64,000 nucleotides of DNA from Bradyrhizobium sp. CCBAU 53338 (GTDB taxonomy: Bacteria > Pseudomonadota > Alphaproteobacteria > Rhizobiales > Xanthobacteraceae), in the NCBI RefSeq assembly GCF_015291665.1, contig NZ_CP030048.1, positions 4,650,001 to 4,714,000 of the forward strand, given 5' to 3'. The notes beneath the pieces were generated by a model. That model worked only from the letters and a program-made list of their open reading frames with translations. It was not told the origin of the DNA and did no database searches. Shown here one piece after another: positions 26,907 through 35,799 of this stretch (position 1 is its first letter; each line of letters begins with the position of its first letter). Position numbers and translations under genes: made by a program.

Positions 26907-28208
26907 TCAAGCAGCAGTAGCCGCGGGTTCCTCACCATCGAGCACGCGCTTCAGGCGCTCGCTATCGAGCGCGCCTTCCCATTTGGCAATGGCGATGGTC
27001 GCGACCGCGTTCCCGATCAGATTGGTCGGCGTCAACCCCTGCGACATCAGGCGATGGATGCCGAGCACCAGCGCGACACTCGTCACCGGAATCGTCCCTG
27101 TGGCCGACAGCGTCGCCGCCAGAACGACAAAGGCCGCGCCCGCGATGCCCGCCGCGCCCTTGGAGGTCACGAGCAGGATCAGCAGCAGCTCGATCTGCTC
27201 GGCGAGGCCAAACGGCGTGTTGGTTGCCTGAGCCAAGAACACCGAGGCGGCAGCGAGATACAGACAGGTGCCGTCGAGATTGAAGGAATAGCCGGTCGGG
27301 ATCACCAGCCCGACCACGCTCCTCTCGCAGCCGGCCTTCTCCAGCTTGGTCAGCATCCGCGGCAACACCGTCTCGGACGACGTCGTAGCGATGCAGATCA
27401 AAAGCTCTTCCCAGATGTAGCGGATCAGCTTGAGCAGCGAGAAGCCGCAGAGCCGTGCGACCGGACCGAGCGCCACGATGATGAAGATCGCGCAGGTCAG
27501 ATAGAAGCCGCCGAGTAGCTTGCCGAGCGAGGCAAGTGATCCCACTCCGAACTTGCCGACGGTAAAGGCAATGGCGCCAAACGCGCCGATCGGCGCGGCC
27601 CACATCACGAAGCCGACCACGGCGAACACCATCTTGGCGGCAAGATCGATCAGGCCGACCAGCGGCGCGGCGCGCTCGCCGAGTTGCACCAGTGCAAAGC
27701 CACAAAGCACGGAAATGAACAGCACCTGGAGGATGTTGCCCTCGGCAAAGGCGCCGATGAAGGTTCCCGGCACGATGTTCATCAGGAACGGAACGAAGCC
27801 TATGACCGCGGTCTGCTTGACATAGGGCTCGACCGCGCTGGCATTGATGCTGGCTGGATCGATGTTCATGCCGGCGCCGGGCTTGAGCACGTTCACCGCG
27901 ACGAGACCGATGATCAGCGCGATCGTGGTCATGATTTCGAAATAGATGATCGCTTTGACCGCGACGCGCCCAACCCTCGCCATGTCCGCCATATGGGCGA
28001 TGCCATGCACGACGGTGCAGAAGATGATCGGCGCGATCAGCATCCGGATCGCCTTGATGAAGGCGTCGCCGAGCGGCTGCATCTTCGCACCCGCCTCGGG
28101 GCTGACGATCCCGAGCGCGACGCCGGCCGCCATTGCGATGAGCACCTGAATCCAGAGCTCCTTCCACCAGGCGCGCCTGCGCGGCTTGTCGATCGCCATC
28201 GCGGTCAT
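26907..28208 (-). CDS. Dicarboxylate/amino acid:cation symporter (DctA/GltP family)
   Basis: A 433-residue membrane transporter of the DAACS family, with about eight hydrophobic segments. The substrate and ion motifs are ATTSSETVLPRML (serine-rich hairpin region), PTGYSFNLDGTCLYLA (the NxDGT-type sodium site) and the C-terminal LVLGIHRLMSQGLTPTNLIGN. Most DctA proteins take C4 acids. Here the position between pyrone hydrolase and hydratase genes suggests uptake of an aromatic di- or tricarboxylate or pyrone dicarboxylate. Its start overlaps the previous stop. Confidence 0.9.
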   Translation of the reverse strand: MTAMAIDKPRRRAWWKELWIQVLIAMAAGVALGIVSPEAGAKMQPLGDAFIKAIRMLIAPIIFCTVVHGIAHMADMARVGRVAVKAIIYFEIMTTIALIIGLVAVNVLKPGAGMNIDPASINASAVEPYVKQTAVIGFVPFLMNIVPGTFIGAFAEGNILQVLFISVLCGFALVQLGERAAPLVGLIDLAAKMVFAVVGFVMWAAPIGAFGAIAFTVGKFGVGSLASLGKLLGGFYLTCAIFIIVALGPVARLCGFSLLKLIRYIWEELLICIATTSSETVLPRMLTKLEKAGCERSVVGLVIPTGYSFNLDGTCLYLAAASVFLAQATNTPFGLAEQIELLLILLVTSKGAAGIAGAAFVVLAATLSATGTIPVTSVALVLGIHRLMSQGLTPTNLIGNAVATIAIAKWEGALDSERLKRVLDGEEPAATAA

Positions 28209-29083
28209 CGGTTGAACTCGAACAGGCGCGCGGGATTGTCGACCAGGATCTTCTGCTGGTACTCCGTTTCAGGCGCGAACAGCGGGATCAGATCGACGAG
28301 GTCGCCGTCATTCGGCATCACCTTGACATTGGGATGCGGCCAGTCGGTGCCCCAGATGACACGGTCCGGCGCGGTTTCGACGATTTTTCGCGCGAACGGC
28401 ATCGCGTCCGTGAACGGCGGACCGGCCGAGGAGACCCGCTCCGAGCCGCAGATCTTGACCCAGCATTTCTCGTCGCGCTGCATCAGCCCGATCAGGATCC
28501 TGAACGGAAGCTGGTCGAGCCCCTCCGAGGCCTTCACCCGTCCCATATGGTCGATGGTGTAGCTCAGCGGCAGTTTTGCGAGCATGTCGGCATATTCAGG
28601 CAGATCGATCGCATCGAAATGCAGGTCGATATGCCAGCCGAGCGGTGCGACCATTGCGATGACGCGATCGAACACGCTCTTGTCGGGGACGCCGCCCAGA
28701 TGGCGGACGAAATTGAAACGGCAGCCGCGAAAACCGCCCTCGTGCAGCACCCGAAGCCCGCGCTCGGTGATGGTGTCGTCGATATTGGCGACGGCGCGAT
28801 AGGCGCCGTTGCTCTGCGCGATCGCATCGAGCGCCACCGTGTTGTCAGTGCCGTGCACGCTGGCATTGACGATGACCGCGCGCTCCACGCCGAGCCTGGC
28901 GTGCAGCGCTCTGAAATCTTCGAGCGGCGCGTCGGGCGGCGTGTAGGAACGGTCCGGCGCGTAAGGGTATTTCGCACCAGGGCCGAAGATGTGGCAATGC
29001 GCGTCGCAGGACAGCTTTGGCAGCTTGAATTTCGGCGTGCGCGTATTCGGATCGGGCGGTGGAATGGTGGGCGTGTACATCAT
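28205..29083 (-). CDS. 2-pyrone-4,6-dicarboxylate hydrolase-like amidohydrolase (cytoplasmic copy)
   Basis: A 292-residue amidohydrolase-2 protein of the LigI group, which hydrolyses 2-pyrone-4,6-dicarboxylate to 4-oxalomesaconate. The motifs are CDAHCHIFGPG, GWHIDLHFDAIDL, YTIDHMGRV and the catalytic aspartate in VIWGTDWPHPN. It has no signal peptide. Its product would pass straight to GalB and GalC in the same transcript. It lies five bases after the Tat-bearing paralogue and overlaps dctA by four bases. Confidence 0.87.
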   Translation of the reverse strand: MMYTPTIPPPDPNTRTPKFKLPKLSCDAHCHIFGPGAKYPYAPDRSYTPPDAPLEDFRALHARLGVERAVIVNASVHGTDNTVALDAIAQSNGAYRAVANIDDTITERGLRVLHEGGFRGCRFNFVRHLGGVPDKSVFDRVIAMVAPLGWHIDLHFDAIDLPEYADMLAKLPLSYTIDHMGRVKASEGLDQLPFRILIGLMQRDEKCWVKICGSERVSSAGPPFTDAMPFARKIVETAPDRVIWGTDWPHPNVKVMPNDGDLVDLIPLFAPETEYQQKILVDNPARLFEFNR

Positions 29084-29088
29084 CGTCG

Positions 29089-30048
29089 TCAGCCGAACTT
29101 GAAGAGACGCGCGGGGTTGTCGACCAGCAGCTTCTGCTGGATCGCCTTGTCGGGCGCGTAGAGGGGGATCAGATCAACGATCTCGCCGTCATTCGGCATG
29201 ATCTTGACGTTGGGATGCGGCCAGTCGGTGCCCCAGATGACGCGATCGGGCGCGTTGTCGATCAGCGCCTTCGCGAACCGAACGGCGTCGTGGAACGGCT
29301 TGCCGGCGGCGGACGCGCGTTCGAGGCCGGTGATCTTGACCCAGCACTTCTCGTCCTTCTTCTGGAGGTCGAGCAGCGCCGTGAAGCCGGGATCATCGAG
29401 ACCTTTCGCGGCCTGAACCGTGCCCATGTGGTCGATCACATAAGGCGTCGGCAGCGCGGCGAGAACAGGCGCGAATTCGGGAACAGTGCCCGGCTCGAAA
29501 TAGACGTCGATGTGCCAGCCGAGTTCGGCGACCCGGTGCACGATGCGCTGGAACTTGTTCATGTCGCCGACGCCGCCGAGGCGCTTCAAGAAGGCAAAAC
29601 GGCAGCCGCAGATTCCGCTCTTGTCGAGCGCAGCCAGCTCCTTCTCGGTCATCTCGTCGCTGACATTTGCGATGCCCTTGTAGGCGCCCTCGCTCTGAGC
29701 GATCGCATCGGTGACGACGCGATTGTCGGTGCCGTGCACGGTGGCGTTCACGATCACGCAGCGCTCGACGCCGATTTTCTCGTGCACGCTGCGAAATGTC
29801 TCCAGCGGAGCGTCAGCCGTGTTGTAGGGACGCTTCTCCGAGAAGGGGTAGCGCGACGCCGGCCCGAAAATGTGGGTGTGGCTGTCGCAGGATTTCGGTG
29901 GCAGCTTGAACGACGGCGTCTTGGGGTTTGGGTCCGGCGGTGCGATCGTCGGGATCGACCTCGGTTCAGCCGCCTGCCCGCGCGCTTCGCCCGCGAGCGC
30001 GGCGCCGGCCAGTCCGGTCAAGAGATGCAAACACTCCCGCCTGTTCAT
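29089..30048 (-). CDS. LigI-like amidohydrolase with a Tat signal peptide (exported copy)
   Basis: A 319-residue paralogue of the next gene. It begins MNRRECLHLLTGLAGAALAGEARGQA, i.e. a twin-arginine motif, a hydrophobic stretch and a likely cleavage site near residue 26 (quoted whole only as description of residues 1-26: RR at 3-4, hydrophobic 8-19, A-rich end). The mature part carries SCDSHTHIFGPA, GWHIDVYFEPGTV, YVIDHMGTV and WGTDWPHPN. Relative to the cytoplasmic copy, LHFD becomes VYFE. It would act in the periplasm, folded before export, on an external lactone such as pyrone dicarboxylate. Confidence 0.82.
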   Translation of the reverse strand: MNRRECLHLLTGLAGAALAGEARGQAAEPRSIPTIAPPDPNPKTPSFKLPPKSCDSHTHIFGPASRYPFSEKRPYNTADAPLETFRSVHEKIGVERCVIVNATVHGTDNRVVTDAIAQSEGAYKGIANVSDEMTEKELAALDKSGICGCRFAFLKRLGGVGDMNKFQRIVHRVAELGWHIDVYFEPGTVPEFAPVLAALPTPYVIDHMGTVQAAKGLDDPGFTALLDLQKKDEKCWVKITGLERASAAGKPFHDAVRFAKALIDNAPDRVIWGTDWPHPNVKIMPNDGEIVDLIPLYAPDKAIQQKLLVDNPARLFKFG

Positions 30049-30121
30049 TTCCTCATCACTCCATCACATGTCCGCTTGCGAGCGGAAGCGCTGTTGCGCG
30101 CCTCCGCTCGGGCGGTTTCTT

Positions 30122-30832
30122 TCAAGTCTTGCTGCTTGCAGGAGTTCGCCGCCGTGCCGGAACGACCTGATCCAGAGCGGGCGCCTGGAACGCTGCAACG
30201 GTGGCCTGCACCAGCTGCTCGATCGCCGTTGCGGCGTCGCTGCCGTCGGCCTCGCCGCGCGACAGGCGCGAGACGCGGTCCGGCGTCACGAGCGAATAAT
30301 AGAGTGCGCCGAGCAGGAAATGGCTGCGCCAGACGATGTCGGTGCGCGGAATGTGCGGCAGGCTCTCGTGAATTGCATCGATGAAGGCGTGGCTGGTGTC
30401 GTCGAAGGTCTGCGCGATGATTTTTCGCGCGACCTCGTTGCCTTCGGCGGACATCACGGCGCGGAGCCGCGTGAAGCGCGCCCCGCCCCCTGCAAGATCG
30501 CTGCCCGAGGTGAAGGCCGGCACCACATAGGCCCGCACGATCGCTTCCAGCCGGTCCTGGAGATCGCGCACGCGCCTGGCGGCGGCGAGCAGCTCCGAGC
30601 GGCGAAGGTTCATCGGCCCGCAATGGCGCCGGTAGATCTCCAGCAGCAGGCCGTCCTTGGTCTTGAAATGATAGGTCACGCTGCCGGGATTGGCGCCGGC
30701 GGCCTGCGCGATGTCGCGCACCGAGACGGCGTTGAAGCCGTTGGTGGCGAACAGTTCCTCGGCCGCGGCGAGGATTGCCTCGCGCATGTTCGGCTTGCGG
30801 GCCGTTTCCTTGCTGGTGGGCTTGCGTACCAT
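30122..30832 (-). CDS. TetR-family repressor of the pyrone dicarboxylate operon
   Basis: A TetR protein of 236 residues from the ATG at 30832 (MVRKPTSKETARK). Its helix-turn-helix spans MREAILAAAEELFATNG to PGSVTYHFKTKDGLLLEI, and the C-terminal domain is of the larger CECR-type group. No ribosome site precedes the ATG. The predicted -10 box is only about 10 bases upstream, so the message may be leaderless. It is the first gene of the leftward run and lies next to the operator at 30837-30854, so it is probably autoregulated. Confidence 0.86.
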   Translation of the reverse strand: MVRKPTSKETARKPNMREAILAAAEELFATNGFNAVSVRDIAQAAGANPGSVTYHFKTKDGLLLEIYRRHCGPMNLRRSELLAAARRVRDLQDRLEAIVRAYVVPAFTSGSDLAGGGARFTRLRAVMSAEGNEVARKIIAQTFDDTSHAFIDAIHESLPHIPRTDIVWRSHFLLGALYYSLVTPDRVSRLSRGEADGSDAATAIEQLVQATVAAFQAPALDQVVPARRRTPASSKT

Positions 30833-30836
30833 GTGA

Positions 30837-30871
30837 TTTGTACTATCGTACAAAAGATCAGGTCTCGTCAA
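30837..30871 (-). promoter_or_regulatory. TetR operator overlapping the catabolic operon promoter
   Basis: The palindrome TTTGTAC and GTACAAA around TATC lies at 30837-30854. Reading leftward, TTGACG (30871-30866) and GATAGT (30847-30842) form -35 and -10 boxes 18 bases apart, so the operator covers the -10 box. The whole block recurs at 51900-51937 with 34 of 42 bases identical. It also lies within the region that must drive the divergent solute receptor gene. Confidence 0.75.
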
Positions 30872-30948
30872 CAAAAACCACGGGCAAGGTCCGGAAGCGG
30901 CTCGAAGACCACCGCACGGACCTAACTGCCTTCAGGGAGTGCTGAAAT

Positions 30949-31929
30949 ATGCTGGGTTTGAACACGAAGGCTGCCGCTTGGATGCTCGGCGCCGGTCTGA
31001 TGCTCGCGGGCAGCGTCGCGCAGGCCGCCGACACTTTTCCGAGCAAGCCGGTCCACATCCTCGTGCCTTATGCGGCCGGCGGCGCGGTCGACGTGCTCGC
31101 GCGCACGCTCGGCCAGGCTCTCGCAAAAACCTGGGGCCAGCAGCCGGTGATCGACAACCGGCCTGGCGCCGGCGGCATCGTCGCCTCGCAGGCGCTGACG
31201 CAGGCCGCCCCCGACGGCTACACGCTGATCCTGGTCGCGAGCGGTCACCCGCTCAACCAGTTCATCTATCCGAGCATGCCTTACGACACCTTCAAGGATT
31301 TTACGGCGATCTCGGAAGTCGCCTCCTCGCCGCTTGCGATCGTGGTGGCCAAGGACAGTCCCTACAAGACGCTGGGCGATCTCCTCGCCGCCGCAAAGAA
31401 GGAGCCGGACAAGCTCTCCTACGGCATGTCCGGCAACGGCACCTCGGCGCATCTCGCCGGCGAGCTCCTGAAATACATGTCCGGCACCAAGATGGTCGCG
31501 ATCCCCTACAAGGGCGGCGCACCGGCCCTGACCGCGGTGATCGCAGGCGAAATCCCGCTCAGCATCAATCCACTCGCGGAAGCCATCGGCCAGCTCGAAG
31601 GCGGCCCGGTGCGCGCACTCGCGGTGACTTCGGCCGGGCGCTCCAAGGCGCTGCCTGATGTGCCAACCGTCGCGGAGTCCGGCGTATCAGGCTACGACGT
31701 CTCGGTCTGGTGGGGCGTGCTTGGGCCGGCAAAAATGCCGCCGGAGATCGTCGCGAAGCTCGAAGCCGACCTGAAGGCGGCGCTGCAGGATCCGGGCGTG
31801 CAGTCGACGCTCGGCAAGATCGGCGCAGCCCCGGTCGGCTCCTCCTCCAAGGAGTTTGACGCCTACATGCACGCCGAGGCGACCAAATGGGAGCCGGTGC
31901 TGAAGGCCGCCGACATCCGCGCGCAGTGA
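30949..31929 (+). CDS. Tripartite tricarboxylate transporter substrate-binding receptor (TctC/Bug family)
   Basis: A 326-residue periplasmic receptor. A signal peptide (residues 1-26, ending AQAA) precedes the Bug-family body with FPSKPVHILVPYAAGGAVDVLAR, VIDNRPGAGG and LPDVPTVAESGV (quoted in pieces). AGGGAG lies nine bases upstream. The membrane components TctA and TctB are not in the window, as is usual for the expanded Bug family. Divergence from the TetR-led operon suggests it binds an aromatic or tricarboxylic acid fed into that pathway, possibly together with an unlinked TctAB or as a sensor. Confidence 0.9.
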   Translation: MLGLNTKAAAWMLGAGLMLAGSVAQAADTFPSKPVHILVPYAAGGAVDVLARTLGQALAKTWGQQPVIDNRPGAGGIVASQALTQAAPDGYTLILVASGHPLNQFIYPSMPYDTFKDFTAISEVASSPLAIVVAKDSPYKTLGDLLAAAKKEPDKLSYGMSGNGTSAHLAGELLKYMSGTKMVAIPYKGGAPALTAVIAGEIPLSINPLAEAIGQLEGGPVRALAVTSAGRSKALPDVPTVAESGVSGYDVSVWWGVLGPAKMPPEIVAKLEADLKAALQDPGVQSTLGKIGAAPVGSSSKEFDAYMHAEATKWEPVLKAADIRAQ

Positions 31930-31968
31930 GGTCTCCAAGCGATGGGCAATAGGGGCCTCGCGCGCCGG

Positions 31969-33114
31969 TCAATTGTGCGCAGGCGCCCTCGTCTTCTCCG
32001 ACGACGCAGCACGTCGCAAGAATTCATCATCGTCGCCTCCGCCCTGCGGGATCAGGATCGCGCGTTCGCGTGGCAGGGCTTCCGGCATCTCGTCGCGGAT
32101 GAAGGCAATCAGCTTCTCGCGCATCTCGCAGCGCAGGTCCCAGGATTGCGGCGCATTCCGTGCGCTGACCAGTGCGCGCAGCTCGATGGTGCGTGAATCC
32201 GCGTCTATCACCTGCAGATTGACCACCGCGCCATCCCAGAGCCTTGACTCTTTCACCGCTCCCTCCAGCCAACGACGAATACGCGGCACGTCGGCGCGGT
32301 AGTCGACATGCAGCGCGATGACGCCGATCAGGGACGCGGTGTCGCGGGTCCAGTTCTGGAACGGCTTTTCGATGAAATAGGACAGCGGCACCACCATGCG
32401 TCGCCAGTCCCATAGGCGGATCACCACATAGGTCGCGGCGATGTCCTCGACCCAGCCCCATTCGTTCTCGATGATGACGGCATCCTCGATGCGGATCGGC
32501 TGGGTGATGGCGATCTGCACGCCCGCAATCAGATTGCTGAGCAGCGGCCGCGCGGCGAGACCGACGATGATGCCGGCGGCGCCGGCGGAGGCGAACAGGC
32601 TGACGCCGTATTGCCTGACCGAGTCGAACGTCATCAGCGCGGTCGACACCGTGATGATGACGATGATGATGTCGGTAATGCGCTTGAACACGCGGACTTG
32701 CGTGACGTGCTTGCGCGCGACGAAATTCTCGGTGACATCGCGAAAATTCTGCAGGTAGCGCGCCGCACTCATATCGACGATGCGGATCGAGATCCAGCCG
32801 ATCAGCGCGATGAAGGCGACGACGAACAGGCTCGTCAGCGGGGAGCGGAATGCATCGTTCAGCGGTGCAAGCGGCAGGACCAGCGCGACAGCGGCAAGAC
32901 ACAGCGCCAGCTGCGCCGGTCCGGACGTGCGCGCGATGAACACGCCCATCAGCGGAAGCCGGGTTCCGAACGCCCGATTGAGCAGCCAGACCGCGAATCG
33001 GTAGAAGGTCAGCGCGAGCAGGATCGCTCCGGCAACGAGGCCGAGGCCGATGATCCATGACGGGATCCACCCGAACATCTTGTCGAGATCGGCCATGAGG
33101 GCCTGCCTGGTCAT
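31969..33114 (-). CDS. Mechanosensitive ion channel, MscS family
   Basis: A 381-residue protein with four to five N-terminal membrane segments and the pore helix motif SAGAAGIIVGLAARPLLSNL, followed by the MscS beta domain (AGVQIAITQPIRIEDAVII) and an alpha-beta C-terminal domain. It should release solutes on hypo-osmotic shock. The start may be ATG 33114 or the internal ATG at 33096 (MADLDKM). It is monocistronic and convergent with the solute receptor gene. Confidence 0.9.
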   Translation of the reverse strand: MTRQALMADLDKMFGWIPSWIIGLGLVAGAILLALTFYRFAVWLLNRAFGTRLPLMGVFIARTSGPAQLALCLAAVALVLPLAPLNDAFRSPLTSLFVVAFIALIGWISIRIVDMSAARYLQNFRDVTENFVARKHVTQVRVFKRITDIIIVIITVSTALMTFDSVRQYGVSLFASAGAAGIIVGLAARPLLSNLIAGVQIAITQPIRIEDAVIIENEWGWVEDIAATYVVIRLWDWRRMVVPLSYFIEKPFQNWTRDTASLIGVIALHVDYRADVPRIRRWLEGAVKESRLWDGAVVNLQVIDADSRTIELRALVSARNAPQSWDLRCEMREKLIAFIRDEMPEALPRERAILIPQGGGDDDEFLRRAASSEKTRAPAHN

Positions 33115-33241
33115 TCACATCCCCGGACTTGTATTCGCATCTCGCGCTCAACGCCTTGCGCCGGGCTTCGCTCCCCCGCTCCGTGCAACGCAGCATTCCG
33201 CTGGTGCAACCGTCGGCGGATTGCGCTAGCTTGAGGAACTC

Positions 33242-34492
33242 ATGACCAGACGAACCGGCAGCGCCGATCTTCCTCTCCACACCGGGCGGGTTCCGCCATG
33301 GCTGGCGAGCCGCATGGCCTCGCTGGGCGCGATCGTCACGCAGGCGATTGTGCTTCATTACGGCCGCGATGCCTTCATGCAGCGGCTATCGCATCCATTC
33401 TGGTTCCAATCGTTCGGCGCCGTGATGGGAATGGACTGGCATTCCTCCGGCATCACGACATCAGTGATCGGCGCGCTGAAGCGCGGGCTCGGGCCACTCC
33501 GGGACGAGCTCGGCATCTATGTCTGCGGCGGCCGCGGCCAGCATTCGCGCAAAACACCGGACGAGCTGATGCAACTCGGCGACCGCGTCGGATTCGACGG
33601 CGCAAAGCTTACGCGTGCGAGCCGGCTGGTGGCGAAGGTCGACAGTGCCGCCGTGCAGGACGGCTTTGATCTCTATCTGCACGGCTTCTTCGTCACCACC
33701 GAGGGCAAGTGGACCGTGGTGCAGCAAGGCATGAACGGCGACAAGCGGCAGGCCCGCCGCTATCACTGGCATTCCGACGCGCTGAAGAGCTTTGTCGATA
33801 CGCCTCACAGCGCGATCGACGGCCCGCAGCAGGGCGAGATCGTCAATCTCACCGACCATCGCGCCGACGTCTCGCGTAGCGCGCAGCTCGAACTGCTCTC
33901 CGATCTCGGCCCCGACCGCATCCTCTCCGAATTCGAGCGGCTCACGGGCGCTGCGCCCGAACCGGCGCAAGCGATGCTGCCGCACCTGATCATGCCCGCG
34001 CATCACGACGTGCGGCCGAAGGACGTGTTCGCCCGGCGACTGCACGGCACCCTCGCCGCGGCCGCTGAGCGCGGCCCCGTCGACTTCCCCGAGCTGTTGC
34101 TGACGCCGGGCGTCGGCGCCCGCACCGTGCGCTCGCTCGCAATGGTCGCCGAGGTCGTGCACGGTGCGCCCTATCGCTTCAAGGACCCGGCGCGCTTCTC
34201 GCTCGCCCATGGCGGCAAGGACCGGCATCCCTACCCCGTTCCGATCAAGGTCTATGACGAGACCATCCGCGTGCTGAAGGGCGCGATCCAGAACGCCAAG
34301 CTCGGGCGTGAGGAAGAGATGCAGGCGATCAAGCGCCTCGACGACCAGGCGCGTCGCCTGGAGCGCACGGCGAGCGGACCGTCGGTCGAGGCCTATATCG
34401 CGGGCGAACGTGCGGCCTCGCCCGATCTCGACGGCCGCTCGGTGTTCGGCTGGGAGCGCGACCTTGCATCATCAGGTAAGTCGACGGCCTGA
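33242..34492 (+). CDS. DUF763 protein
   Basis: A 416-residue protein of the DUF763 family: TGRVPPWLASRMASLG near the start, FQSFGAVMGMDWHSSGITTS, the CGGRGQHSRKTP motif, then a helix-hairpin-helix-like LLLTPGVGARTVRSLAMVAEVV and the conserved GGKDRHPYPVP. From memory the family is commonest in archaea and thermophiles, with scattered bacterial members, and its function is unknown; the hairpin motif hints at nucleic acid binding. Its last 100 bases overlap the 3' end of the convergent P450 gene. Confidence 0.85.
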   Translation: MTRRTGSADLPLHTGRVPPWLASRMASLGAIVTQAIVLHYGRDAFMQRLSHPFWFQSFGAVMGMDWHSSGITTSVIGALKRGLGPLRDELGIYVCGGRGQHSRKTPDELMQLGDRVGFDGAKLTRASRLVAKVDSAAVQDGFDLYLHGFFVTTEGKWTVVQQGMNGDKRQARRYHWHSDALKSFVDTPHSAIDGPQQGEIVNLTDHRADVSRSAQLELLSDLGPDRILSEFERLTGAAPEPAQAMLPHLIMPAHHDVRPKDVFARRLHGTLAAAAERGPVDFPELLLTPGVGARTVRSLAMVAEVVHGAPYRFKDPARFSLAHGGKDRHPYPVPIKVYDETIRVLKGAIQNAKLGREEEMQAIKRLDDQARRLERTASGPSVEAYIAGERAASPDLDGRSVFGWERDLASSGKSTA

Positions 34493-35700
34493 AGCGTCGC
34501 AGCGACGACGGGGAGCTTCGCGATCATTCTGATGCCCGGTCGCCGACGCCAGCGTATCTCGGACGGAGCGACTGCGAGGCTGAGTTTCGGCCATCGCGTG
34601 AAAAGGGCCTGAAGCGCGCAGGCCGCTTCGATGCGCGCGAGCTGGTGGCCCAGGCAGAAATGGATTCCTGTTCCGAACGAGAGGTGGCGGTTCGGCTTGC
34701 GCTCAGGATCGAGCCGCTCGGGCTGGTCATGCACTGCCGGGTCCACGTTCGCCGCGGCCAGCATCACCATGACACGATCGCCCTTCTTCAGGCGCACGCC
34801 TTCGACCTCGACGTCGCGCCGCACGTAGCGCGGCTTGGAGAATTGAACCGGCGACACGAAGCGCAAGAACTCCTCCACCGCAAGCCCGGCGCGGCTCCAG
34901 TCCTGCTCCAGCCAGTCGCGCAAGGCCGGATTCCTGAGCAGTTCGTAGACGGAACCGCTGATGAGATGCGTGGTCGTCTCCGATCCCGCCGCGAGCAGCA
35001 GAAACACCATAGACACCATCTCCTCCGGCGTAATTTCACCGCCCTCGCGTTCAACCTGGACCAGCTCGGCAATCAAGCCCTCGCCGCCCTGCACACGCGC
35101 GATCTGCAACTGCTGCTCGAGGTAGGCTCGCATCTTGCGGAACGCGAACATCAGGCGGAAGAAGCTGACGAAATTCGTCACCGAGGACATGGCGTTGCCC
35201 CAGGCGATGAATTTGGGACGATCCGCCAAGGGCAGACCAAGAAGCTCTGAGATCACCGACAGCGGCAGGATGCGCGCGTAACGCTGGACGAGGTCGGCCG
35301 TGCCACCGTTCGCGAACAGTTCCTCGGCTAGGCCGTCGGCAATGGCGCGAATGCGCGGCTCCATCGCAACGATCGCGCGGCGCCGGAACGCCTCGTCAAC
35401 GATGCTGCGCAGCCTTGTATGATCCGGCTCGTCCATGGTCAGCATGTTGTTGGCGATGGTGCTGACGAACGCCGGCATCCACCAGCGCAGGCCCGCGATG
35501 TCACCATCCTCCTTGCGCAGCGTGAAGGTGGTGCTGTCCTTCAGAACTTGTGCGGTGGCGTCATGGGTCGTGGTGATCCAGACGTTGCCGACGAGAGGAA
35601 ACCGCGTCGCGACCACAGGGCCGGACAGACGCAACGTCGCAATGGTCTTGGGGGGATCGCGAAAGAAGTCCTCGCTGGTGAAATCGAGGCGCGATGTCAT
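34393..35700 (-). CDS. Cytochrome P450
   Basis: A 435-residue soluble bacterial P450. The I-helix motif AAGSETTTHLISG, the K-helix ExxR in EEFLRFVSPVQ...R region and the haem-cysteine loop FGTGIHFCLGHQLARIEA are all present. The start at 35700 (MTSRLDFTS) matches usual P450 lengths; a longer upstream frame is unlikely. The C-terminal 33 residues after the normal P450 end overlap the DUF763 gene on the other strand and look like low-complexity read-through. No ferredoxin gene is adjacent; electrons may come from the nearby ferredoxin reductase at 36233 through an unlinked ferredoxin. Confidence 0.92.
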   Translation of the reverse strand: MTSRLDFTSEDFFRDPPKTIATLRLSGPVVATRFPLVGNVWITTTHDATAQVLKDSTTFTLRKEDGDIAGLRWWMPAFVSTIANNMLTMDEPDHTRLRSIVDEAFRRRAIVAMEPRIRAIADGLAEELFANGGTADLVQRYARILPLSVISELLGLPLADRPKFIAWGNAMSSVTNFVSFFRLMFAFRKMRAYLEQQLQIARVQGGEGLIAELVQVEREGGEITPEEMVSMVFLLLAAGSETTTHLISGSVYELLRNPALRDWLEQDWSRAGLAVEEFLRFVSPVQFSKPRYVRRDVEVEGVRLKKGDRVMVMLAAANVDPAVHDQPERLDPERKPNRHLSFGTGIHFCLGHQLARIEAACALQALFTRWPKLSLAVAPSEIRWRRRPGIRMIAKLPVVAATLQAVDLPDDARSRSQPNTERPSRSGEAARSPAI

Positions 35701-35799
35701 GGGATTCCCGGAGCGGTTGGTGGCGTCTCGCTCACATGGTGCATGGTGCCGCCGGCGCAAGGGGCGGAACGTGCGCCTCTCTGACGCGGAGAGACGAGC

